This document shows, piece after piece, positions 22,540 to 32,102 of a stretch of DNA of 64,000 bases. The notes under the pieces are model-generated. The model did no database searches and was not told where the DNA came from. It saw only the letters and a list, made by a program, of their open reading frames with translations. Source of the stretch: Durusdinium trenchii (taxonomy: Eukaryota; Sar; Dinophyceae; Suessiales; Symbiodiniaceae); assembly GCA_963970005.1 (NCBI GenBank), contig CAXAMN010003014.1:301432-365431 (forward strand). The letters run 5' to 3'. How positions within the stretch are numbered: the stretch's first letter is position 1; every line of letters starts with the position of its first letter. The position numbers and the translations under genes were made by a program.

Positions 22540-24010
22540 TCAACGGTATCCTAGCACTTGATGCAATGAATGATTTGGGAAGGGTTCTTGCCAATCGCTC
22601 TTCAAAGACTCCATCTTCATCAAATATCACAAGGTATCTGTCACATCCCTCCATTCCTTCCACTGCGGTTGGTAAAACGTGCTTTGCCAGCTAGTGGGAA
22701 GAAGTGCTCAGCAATGACCTCCTGCACAACACGTGTCCAAACACAATAACAAAAAGTGTGGCCACAAACACAGGTCACCGATACACTATTCTAGTGTGAG
22801 TGCCGTTTCCCTATGCCAATCTGCACTTCTTGGACGATTCTGACAGTTCCATTAGGTTGGAGGCCATCGCTAGTAGGGTTGAGGCCATTGCTATTAGAAA
22901 CCAAGAAAAAGGACACGGAAGAAAGGTCCAATATAGTTTGCTATTATGCTTCGACAGCTGAAGCCTCATAAGTGAGCTGATGGGTCGATGCCATTGAGGC
23001 ATGAGCCGAAGCGAGGCATAGCAAGCCAACACGAATTTACATAATCATACATAACCTATCCGAAAGTTCACTGTCCATGGTACAAAAACTTAAAGCAAGG
23101 ACTGGCAAAGGTAACTTGAAACCTCATATCTGTTGATGTCTAAATTTGAATCCAGCAAATCTGATGTCATGTATCCATCCCTGGAGCAAGCCAAAAGTAT
23201 GCGACAACTCTTTTGAACGGCTTCTTGTGACAAGCAGTAGCTGTCTAAGGATGCTGCAAGCATGTAGCTGTCAGTTTTGATGGATTTAAACAAGGTGGCA
23301 CTCGCTGTACTGGACGAACTGGACCACTCGGCGGCTTACAGTCTTGCTCCTTCAAGAGACCAATCAGGTGTTCGGCTCAAGCTGTTGTGGAGGCTGGTCG
23401 AGGCCACTGGGTTCCGAACACATTCTCCAATTTTGGCTTGTCAAAATCCTAGAGGCAGAATATGTTGGTGAGAACATGCTCACTCCAAACAAGCTGTCAA
23501 GCAAAGAAGCAAATGGTCCGTGTCGAAGTTGAGGCTAAGAGCATTTGGGAGCTCACGGAGAAAACTGAAGTCCTTTGCACGTGAGAAGGCTTTCATTTGG
23601 GAGCCAAAAGCCTCATCTCCATCTCCTTACTTCCAATCCCGATGAAGAAAACCGAGATAGGATAAGCCTTGCGACCAGCTAACAAGATCTCACAAGCTTC
23701 AGGAGGCTATATAAATCTGTCACTCTGCGCGTGCCTGGAGGTTCCTGGATGTGGCACAAAAGCATGACATAAAGTGACAAAAGGATAGAACAAACGTTGC
23801 TTGCTGTAGACATGAACATGCATCGTGTTGCCACGTCTTTGCTTCAAGGTTCTTAGGAGGCAATTTTTTCAAGAAGTGGTGGTACCATGTGAATGCGCCT
23901 TAATTCCTCGACGATTTGCTTCTCACTCTCCATCTCGCCATCCTGAAGTTCTACGCTCAGCCTACTAGCAATGGCCTCCAACCTAATAGTGATGGCCTCC
24001 AACCTAATTG
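22540..24010. other. No gene recognised
   Basis: No domain is visible. A family-A pair lies at about 22850-22895. Open frames on both strands are short and uninformative. Confidence 0.4.
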
Positions 24011-24022
24011 TGATGGCCTCCA
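23962..24022 (-). repeat. 21-bp family-A array abutting the last copine exon
   Basis: Three units follow the MIDAS-strand exon of the copine-like gene without a stop. The frame continues as repeated EAITIRL-type heptads and then about 34 further codons. Whether this is exon or the start of an intron cannot be decided from sequence alone. Confidence 0.75.
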
Positions 24023-24463
24023 TTGCATGAATTCTGCCCAGGGATACAGTATCTGAGGTGCAGTCCGTCAAAATCAATAGAACCTGACAGTCAGTCTCTC
24101 AACAGTGAGGAGATGCATGTCACTTGTGTCTAGAAGGGCGCCAAGCCGAGACACAAAGTAAATCAAGTCTGGAGGTACAGTCGACCGCAAAACTTCCTTT
24201 TCAGGCTCCTGTTTGAGCTATGTCTACTGCAAACGCAGTGGACAAATCATGAGCCCAGTGTGGTTCCACCGCAGTACTTTGGAGAAGGTGTGACCATTTC
24301 ATCAAGCGATGCTTGAAGCGCAGCAATTTCTCTCACTCCTGGACGAAATTCCTAGCGAAGCGGCCAGCAAGCTTGAGCACCTCGGTGTATCTGGTTTTTA
24401 GACCGACCTTTGCAATGTTCTTTCTGTCTTCCATTTCTAGACCGGGCCTTGCTTACTTCCATG

Positions 24464-24496
<33 letters not shown>

Positions 24497-26138
24497 TCAA
24501 CTCCTCATGGCGAAATCAACACTTTTTGCAGCGCCTCCACACAATCCGAAGGCCCATGAAGAGAAACCACATTCAAGGCGCGTCGATATGCCTCACATGG
24601 CCCACTTGACTCCGGCCTCTTGACGTCTCTTTTGAGCTGCAGACTTGGAGGATGCCATCCAAGCCTTTGACCTCAAATCCACAAGTGAAGCTGGGACATC
24701 TCTACTACTAGCAAGTGCATCGCTACTAGAAACAAGGGCATTACTAGTAGTAACAAGGGCATTTTGAGTCTTTTGAGCCTGCTTCAAAGTCGATCAGCAT
24801 GGGAAGATTCTAACACTTCTCCACTCCCCCGACTCACCTTGGGATAAAGGAAGTCGCCGGTGAGGGCAAAGCAGTTCGAGCATACCTGTCCAGTCAGAAC
24901 TGATGCACTCCAAATAAGTCCGAATGCCAAGGCCGCCTAAGGCCCTTGCTGTATGACTTGGAGGGATTTTGGCTCCAAAACCATAGACAAAATACTCGTT
25001 GCTGCTGTCATAGCTCCTGCAGATCAATATCCATCGCTTCACGTTGACCAAGACGCCGGAAGACCAAACCGCCTCAAGACTTGGCCCAAGGAGACGATGG
25101 CATCTTCGTAGGCAGTGGCCAAGCCTCTTTCGCAAAGACCTCAGGAGGCATATAGGCAATGCCTTGCGCATGCTCGCGTGCTAAGCACGTGCGATGGCAT
25201 GAGCTAGATCAGACTACACAATGCATGACGACGAAGAGCGGGATATAGTGCGTAGAAGACTCTCTGGAGGTGTGGAGGAAGAATGCCAAAAACAAGATCA
25301 CTTTGAGAGCTCTCGAGAGCTTCACAGCAAAGCGGACAGAATCAAAAGACTTGCAAGTGAAGACGAACAGCTGTAGACTTGAATGTTTGACGGGAACAGC
25401 TCCTCTGTTGGGACAGGCAGAAGCTTCCGGTCAAAAAGGTGATCCTAGAACACTCAAGAGAATGGAGACGATCAATGAGAAAGTTCACCGATGACGACCA
25501 AAGTGAAGGTGATGGCCTCCAACCTACTAGCGATGGCCTCCACCCTAGTAGCGATGGATGACCCGAAAAGAATGACCCGCGGTGATGGATGTTGTTCTGC
25601 CAGCTGTGAGATTTGGTCGCTCCAGCGCCTTCGCATGAAAGAAGGCAAGCCAGGCGAACTCGTCGCAAGGCTCTTGTACAGACTTCAAGTTGGGCACTAA
25701 GACTTCAAGTGATTTGGGCAGGGTTGTGCGAGCCAGGTCTCTCTGGGCTTTCTTTTCGGTAGGGCCGGATCCTTCGAAGTGCATAGGTTGCAAACAACCG
25801 GCTGAGAGCCATACTGTGCAAGGACTCGGGGTTCATAGTATCCATCTGCAGGAAAATCAAGCATGAACCCGCTGACGGACATTCTGAGTAACAGAGACTC
25901 TCTCCACTGATTTCTAAGGCCATGACATTGGACCTGGTGAAGTCAATTCCAAGGATCATTCTCAGCTCCAGGCCGCCACCTACTTGAACCCATCGTGGAC
26001 ATCAACATCTTTCACACTGCGGTTGGAGGCCATCACTAAAGGTTGGAAATAAAGCCAAGTGTAAAACCCATGCAATCCAAGAAGTAAGACCACCACGCAC
26101 ATAATCAAGGAAAGTGTAGGAGCGGTCCAATATCATCT
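24015..26138 (-). CDS. Copine-like protein, vWA/copine domain, seven exons seen (partial)
   Basis: Minus-strand exons spell out a copine (vWA-like) domain in order: 26138-26093 SYTFLDYVRG; 25979-25927 MILGIDFTRSN (MIDAS D-x-T-x-S); 25124-25073 ATAYEDAIVSLGQVL; 25016-24950 SYDSSNEYFVYGFGAKIPPS; 24885-24838 NCFALTGDFLYPK; about 24591-24530 AYRRALNVVSLHGPS; about 24083-24015 VLLILTDCTSD. Each piece matches the copine consensus, and joins such as LR|SYDSS and SHT|VCSNCFAL restore it. Copines are calcium-dependent membrane-binding proteins with two C2 domains before this region. Those C2 exons, and probably one exon between 25.9 and 25.1 kb, were not identified. Introns 25017-25072 and 24886-24949 have GC-AG ends; 24837 has a GTGAGT donor. 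The C-terminus is unclear because the last exon runs in frame into 21-bp repeats. Confidence 0.75.
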
Positions 26139-26832
26139 CCTGCATAACAATTCGAGAACAAAGGATGTGGTTCCAAGAGCACATTCTACTCCTGGATGCT
26201 GACTTGCCCAACAACAGGTCCAAAAAGGAGCGTCTTCTCTCCAACCCCTTGGCCATCCAGGATGGTCTTTTCAAAATATAAACACAAATAAGACAATGTT
26301 AGAGGTGGCCTGACCTCCTGTTTTTCAAGATCAAACATGGTACATCGGTGTATCTCAATCTCGTCGGCAAAGGCTGTGGCTTGGTCCTGACAAGCCGAAC
26401 TCAGTCTCAAGCCACCTTTCACAGCTTCATTGTCGGATCTGTTGGCTGCCATTGAAGCCCACCTGTGTTGGATGGAGACCGCTCAAGAGTTTTTGCTCTA
26501 CCAACATGAAATCATTGAAGTGACACGGCACTGTGACCAAATCTGTGCAAAATGTGAAGCCCTTGTAGACACACAAACACGAGGTCAACGCCTTGGCATT
26601 GCCCTTTGCTTGGAAGATTCGGAGGAAAACGAAGCAAAGGAAACCATGGATGTTTTAGTCTGACCTGGCAACAACAATTGTGACGACTGCACACAACCTA
26701 ATAGCGATGGCCTCCAACCTAGTAACTACTTCAAGAACCCTAAAGTTTACGCTTCTTACTCTGTTCCAACATGACACTTGCGGTATAGAGCGGATCGGAT
26801 TGACACGTCCATTTTGCCTGGCAGGTGCAGCA

Positions 26833-26901
26833 CGGTCAGATTTCCACACCCGTTTACATTTATTAATACTTATAAGGCTTTCAGGTGTGGAAATCTGACC
26901 G
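26833..26901. repeat. Perfect 18-bp inverted repeat, 33-nt loop
   Basis: CGGTCAGATTTCCACACC (26833-26850) is exactly complementary to 26884-26901. The loop is AT-rich (TTTATTAATACTTATAA). The arms do not belong to the A, B or C repeat families. It could be a MITE remnant or hairpin RNA source. Confidence 0.85.
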
Positions 26902-27294
26902 CAACTTAGGTGTCGACATGTTGCACGTAGGACGGGAAGGGGTTTGTCCGGTTTTAAAAGTTAAGAAGCGCAACTTTCGGCACCCCGTTGTATGTATATA
27001 CATGATCCCGTGTGGTATCCATAAAACAGCAAAGCCGACGCGAAAACTTGGCTGGCACACCACGCGCCAGTTCCTTTGATTTTGACCCTTCTCGCGACCG
27101 CGTCTGCGATGACGAGTTCTCGCTACCTGGGCCGACGAGTTCTCGCGATGACGAGTCTGCGGTTGTTTCGCGTTGGGAGACCTTCCAAGGCCCAAGCCCA
27201 TTGAAGCCCAATTCACGTCGTCCGAGTTGCTGCCCTGGCGAAGGGTTCTTGGGTGTAGGCCATAGAGGTGAGGCAGCAGCTAGAGATAGCTAGT

Positions 27295-27610
27295 AGAAGC
27301 AAACGGTAGCTAGTAGCGATGCCCTTTGTTACTAGTAGCTTCTTGTTCCTAGTAATAAGGCCAGGAGCCCCTAGTAGCTTAAGTAGCTACTACCTAGGAG
27401 GCCATCGCTCTTAGAGGTGCTTTTTCCCCGGACTCGTCCTCAATTCCTGCCTTACTAGTGTTTCGTGTGACCCGTGAGCTCCGGCTGCTTCGCTCCTGAG
27501 GGAGCCAAGTCTGTTCAAATGCACACCTAGAAGCTTCTTGTTACTAGTAGCTACTTGCTCCTAGTAGCGATGCCAGGAGCCCCTAGTAGCTTCTTGTTAC
27601 TACCCCTTTC
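27295..27610. repeat. Mixed family-B/C repeat patches
   Basis: Words GCTACTAGTAGCTTCTTG, TAGTAACAAGG-type and CCAGGAGCCCCTAGTAGC occur at about 27300-27400 and 27530-27602. Here family B is mainly in the complementary sense compared with 9.5-10.5 kb. Confidence 0.75.
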
Positions 27611-27619
27611 TTGTTGGTG

Positions 27620-28720
27620 TTACTTAATTGTTATGTGTTATTTAGATTTATTTAGTAATTACCCATGAAGCTATTGGAGATGTAGACATGATATTACCTC
27701 AACCTTCGTAGCGGTGGCCTCCAACCTACGTGTGACGGTAGTTGTTTGTCCAAGAAAAACGTGTCCTTGGGGTCGATCAACGTGTGGGAACTCGATCTCA
27801 AGTCCTGCATGACCAGAGTAACCACGTCTTGCATTGCAAGCGTAGCCATGGCTTTGAAACACATGACGTTTGTTAGATTTTGAGACGTTCAACTATAAAT
27901 ATGTGATACTTTTTAACTTTCCGCCTCATGCTTTTTGGTTATCCCTCACAGTACTGAAGGGCGTTTGGCCATAGACGACTTCACAACCCTTGGGTCCATG
28001 GGGCTTAAGCAAGTCTATTGGTCCTTATCTTGAGATGGATATGCATCATGATGCGCAAAAAATAGATTGTTAACTTAACCTTAACTTATCTTTGTTTGGC
28101 AATCCATGCTGCAAAAGGGTTTCGCCTTTGCCACAAGATTAATTGTCCACCATTATCCACCCAGATTCAATCGCTTGCGGATTGTTCGGTAATTGTTCCA
28201 AGATCGTTGCCGAAACCAGTCCACTACTGATAGATTATGTTCATCGACAGAGAGAAAAACGCAAAGGAAGTCAGGCTGGAGATCATGTGAAGTCACCTGC
28301 CGATTGTGGAAATCGCCGCATGTGTGAGGCTCAGCGCTGTCCTTGTAGAAGGACAGTGACTTTGACAACTTCTTGCCGAAGCTCATGCTGCCCATGCGGC
28401 TGCCAAAGCGGAATAAGGTGCCAGACAAGCTTCGCCGATAATGGTCCTGGCCGGCACAGGCTACAGAATCAGAAGCAAAACTACAAGGCCAGTCATGCCG
28501 GAAGCACGCCCCCAAGCAGAGATTGATACCGCTTGATCCTGGTGTCACACTTGATGCTTGCAAAGCTACTGGTTCTAAATGCTTGAGGCGCGGGCTGTGC
28601 GTGGGAGTATCTGAGCATGCCATTCAGCCTGGCTCAACTGCCCCCGACTGGGAGACCTCTAAGTTTTTCACGTGTCATGTCACTGCAAAGTGGAATTGGC
28701 CTCTGACATCTTTTGTCTAA
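27620..28720. other. No gene recognised
   Basis: A 156-codon minus frame at 28153-28623 has no recognisable motif and overlaps a comparable plus frame. One family-A unit lies near 27708-27730. Confidence 0.35.
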
Positions 28721-28724
28721 AGCC

Positions 28725-28864
28725 CCAGTGGCCCTGCCTCCTTACTTAATTAAGTATGGGAGAGAAAACGCATAGCCCCTAGCTTTAAAGCTACTACCTG
28801 CCGGACGCAAGAAAGCTCACGCTTCAAGGAAGCTCCCCCGACCTCAGGCGGGGAAGCTTCCTTG
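28725..28864 (+). repeat. SINE-like element with terminal stem-loop
   Basis: The order is GTGGCCCTGCCTCCTTACTT, CGCATAGCCCCTAGCTT, GGACGCAAGAAAGCTCACGC and then a hairpin with arms CAAGGAAGCTCCCCCG (28825-28840) and CGGGGAAGCTTCCTTG (28849-28864, one mismatch). The first two blocks recur at 34685-34760 and the last blocks at 11253-11340 and 8585-8651. A dispersed SINE with a 3' stem-loop is the simplest reading. Confidence 0.55.
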
Positions 28865-29089
28865 AGATCTTTAGTGAAGCTTAACTCTCGACCTATATGA
28901 AACTGCCTTGGCCCTTCTCTCTTGCAAAGTGGAAGGTTCAAATTTCGTTCACCTGCAGCCTCGGACAGCGGCAAGTCTTGGATCAAGCAATGGCCAGGAC
29001 AACCAAGCGACACCAGGCCTTCCAAAGATCATTGAAATTCACCACCGCTTCGCCCAGAACTGTTGATGTGCCCAAACGACTCCTTAAAA

Positions 29090-29235
29090 ATGCTTTGCTG
29101 CTAGTAGCAAGAATGCTACTAATAGTAATGCACTTGTTACTAGTACCGATGCCCTTGTTACTAATAATTAATAGCTTCTTGTTCCTAGTAGTAAGGCCAG
29201 GAGCTACTAGTAGCGTCCTTGCTCCTAGTACAAAT
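29090..29235. repeat. Mixed family-B/C repeat patch
   Basis: Contains CTGCTAGTAGCAAGAATGCT, TGCACTTGTTACTAGTA, TTCTTGTTCCTAGTAGTAAG and GTCCTTGCTCCTAGTA in succession. Confidence 0.8.
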
Positions 29236-30179
29236 CTTGAACTGCACACTTATATACAGTTGAGGACGTGGCCAATCCTCAATGGTAATGACAAAATCCT
29301 GAGGAATATCCGCCACGAGTCACAGGAGCTGTTGCAACTCACCAAGAACAATGGGAACCCAGTATAGTCTTGACAATCCAAAATATGTATCTATGTCTGC
29401 ATGCATGTATGTATGCATTGTGTAATTCCTTGTAATTCCGACATGTTCCACTGTGCTGTACCTGTACTGTACTGGAACCTGTGCGATACCTGCAACGAGA
29501 TCACAGCTCATGGGTCCTGCCCTGAAATGCCGTGAGACACTTGGGCAGCGGTGATCACTGCGTTTCCATACCTGTCCAAAACATGAGAAAGCGAACGGTC
29601 TTTAACTTTATACCATGATCAACGTGGAAGTTGTTTAACCGTTTCTTTTATGAGGCCCCCATTAAGAAAATGCCCGCAAACAGAACAATAAATTGTTGTC
29701 TCTTCTCCCATCTTCTCCCTTTCATTAAAAAGGTGCTTTCAACACACCCTCTTAAAGGCTCTTGGCCTGGCATTGCAGGTTCTGCGAGCCTCGATGTCTC
29801 CAAAAACCGCTCGAGCATCGGTCGCCGAAGGTTTCAACTGCGCGTCCTGAGAGCTCGGCCACTTCGCTTCGATAGCAGGGAACCAGCCTGAGCTGTTCAA
29901 GACGATCTCTCAGATTGGAGGCCATTGTTATTAGGTTGGGGGCCATTACAATCACTGTAGGTGAAAAAGAAAGAGCAAGTCATAAACTCTTAAACGCCAA
30001 CAGCGCCAACGGCAAGTCTTGTCTCTTTGGACAGCTGTCGGCTGTTCTTGTGACTTCCGCATCACTGAATCACCATGCTCAGCTGCGAAGCTTCCAGGGC
30101 CTCCTGGTCAGCCTGCCAGACGGGCAAATATATCGCTACTAGTAGCTTCTTGCTACTAGTAGCAATGGTCTCCAACCTC
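29236..30179. other. No gene recognised; family-A repeats near the end
   Basis: No domain is seen. Family-A units lie at about 29908-29950, and a palindromic CTACTAGTAGCTTCTTGCTACTAGTAG-type patch plus a family-A unit lies at 30135-30180, directly at the 3' end of the downstream-encoded cupin/ankyrin gene. Confidence 0.45.
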
Positions 30180-32102
30180 CTAGTATACATGCAATTGGGC
30201 CAAAACACAGGACATGAAAACTGAGGGTTGCGTGGTCCGATCTGACTTTTTTGATCTTATTGCTTCAGCTACCCTCGTATGGCCAGCTACAAGTGCATAG
30301 TCTAAAGGTGAGCGACCATGATCATCCACAATGTTCACATCCGCCTTGTTCTCTAACAGAACAACTATGGCATTGAGATGCTGGTCTCTTTCTGGAGGGG
30401 CTGCTGTGGCCAAGGGTACTAGAACTTCAGCTCCATTTTCACTACCCCGGACGCAAGTATGCAAGGGACTTCTCCCTTGCGTATCTCTTGCGTTCACTTG
30501 ACCCTTGGCGTCCAATAAACAACGAAGCATGGCACTATGACCTCTCAAGGAAGCATAGTGCAAGGTCGTCTGTCGCAAAGCATCACGTACATTGACCTTT
30601 GCCCCAGTAGCCAAAAGGACCTTGACAGATTCCACATGTCCCCCGAAAGCTGCCTGATGTAAGGGCCATGTACTGTCCAGGTGTTGGTACCGATCTCCTT
30701 CATCTCCTTCCGGTGGACTGCGCTTCAGCAAGGTGTCCAGAGCCTCTGCATGGCCATGGATGGCCGACAGGTGTAGGGGAAGACATCCACTGCCATCTCT
30801 GAGGAATGGATCTGCCTTGTGATCTACCAGCCAAGCCACTACGTCAGCATGACCACAACTGGCAGCTTCGTGCAAAGCAGTGGTCCCCATTGGAAAAATC
30901 GGCGGAAGCCACCACATGCGATGCAAAAACAGTATTTCTGGATCTTCAACTTCAGCCGCCAACAAAGCCTGCAAAATCTCCAGCTGACCACTTCGAGCTG
31001 CGGCGATAGCAACGGAAGGGGCCTCCCGCGGGCTTGGAGAACCAAATCGTTGGCACAAATATCGCAGGATCTCCAAACTTCCACTTCGCGCAGCTGCTTC
31101 AAACATTGGCAGCGCGGAAGCGGCTTCTGCCGCGATCTCTTTTTCCTTTTTTCCTTCCAACGACCGGCGAAGCCGATCCAAATCGCCGTCCAGAATCGCA
31201 AAAATGGGCTCCGGTGCGGTCATCTCCGCCACGTCTGCGTCTGCCTCCCAACCAACCGCTAGAATTTCATCATCCAAATTCCAAGTTGCATGCCACCAAC
31301 CTCTTGGTATGAAAAGCACTTCCCCCGGCTCTACAATTGAAACCACCAATCCCTCTGGCCGTTCTCTCCAATACTTCCATGGTGGCTGGTACGGTGGCCG
31401 TGGACAATCGGCTGGTAGCAAAAACCATGCTTTCCGGCCAAGCAGCTGCGCTAACCAGCTCTCATTGTGCCGATGCATCCCCACACCTGTATCCCTTCTG
31501 CCTGCACTGAAGATTGGCATGCCGTGAACACGTCGAAGTATCTTGGGTACAGAATACTCACGTCCGAGAATCGGCACCGTGCTGAGAAAATCATTCTCAA
31601 AAATCACTGCAGTCGTGTCTACAAATGTTTCTTGGAAGTACTCCGCCAAAGATACTTGACCTTTCGATGGTCCTGCGAAGCCATATTCATGCAAACTGGA
31701 ACTCTGGCGCAGCCGAAATTTCACATCTGGACATTTATTGATGAAGTCTCGTATGCCCGTCTTACAAACTGGCCAGTCTTCTGTAAGGCCTTGAAGTTTG
31801 ATGGGATTGGTCAGGTCCAAATCAGACAGAATTCTCCCATCTACACATTTCACCGACTTCTCCGATGCCAATGCATGAAGATTCGCCCGATCTGCTTCGC
31901 TTGGAAAGGCCCAGCCATCAGAATCGGTCGTTGAGTGGCATCGGTTTTTGATGTTTCGTCGGCTTCTGGCCCAGCTCCTGTGGGACAGTGCCATTGTCAT
32001 TGCCATTGGAACCACTGATCTGCCCATCCTTGGAACCACATGGACTGGGGCTCCATGCGCACCGCGTGAGCTCCATGAACATGGCGCCGGTGGACGCAGC
32101 AT
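30180..32102 (-). CDS. Cupin/JmjC-like dioxygenase fused to ankyrin repeats
   Basis: A 640-residue single open frame starts at ATG 32102. After a basic N-terminus (1-60) lies a JmjC/cupin_8-type domain (about 85-290) with the double-stranded helix core: GVGMHRHNESWLAQLLGRK and, later, PGEVLFIPRGWWHATWNL. The metal-site pattern is H210-x-H212...H271, where classical family members have H-x-D/E...H. Residues about 330-620 form roughly eight ankyrin repeats (for example TALHEAASCGHADVVAWL, TTLHYASLRGHSAMLRCLL). Family members hydroxylate proteins or demethylate histones using iron and 2-oxoglutarate; the target here is unknown, and ankyrin repeats suggest protein binding. There are no introns. 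The stop codon falls at the edge of a 21-bp repeat unit, so the last residues may be repeat-derived. The start could be a later Met. Confidence 0.85.
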   Translation of the reverse strand: MLRPPAPCSWSSRGAHGAPVHVVPRMGRSVVPMAMTMALSHRSWARSRRNIKNRCHSTTDSDGWAFPSEADRANLHALASEKSVKCVDGRILSDLDLTNPIKLQGLTEDWPVCKTGIRDFINKCPDVKFRLRQSSSLHEYGFAGPSKGQVSLAEYFQETFVDTTAVIFENDFLSTVPILGREYSVPKILRRVHGMPIFSAGRRDTGVGMHRHNESWLAQLLGRKAWFLLPADCPRPPYQPPWKYWRERPEGLVVSIVEPGEVLFIPRGWWHATWNLDDEILAVGWEADADVAEMTAPEPIFAILDGDLDRLRRSLEGKKEKEIAAEAASALPMFEAAARSGSLEILRYLCQRFGSPSPREAPSVAIAAARSGQLEILQALLAAEVEDPEILFLHRMWWLPPIFPMGTTALHEAASCGHADVVAWLVDHKADPFLRDGSGCLPLHLSAIHGHAEALDTLLKRSPPEGDEGDRYQHLDSTWPLHQAAFGGHVESVKVLLATGAKVNVRDALRQTTLHYASLRGHSAMLRCLLDAKGQVNARDTQGRSPLHTCVRGSENGAEVLVPLATAAPPERDQHLNAIVVLLENKADVNIVDDHGRSPLDYALVAGHTRVAEAIRSKKSDRTTQPSVFMSCVLAQLHVY

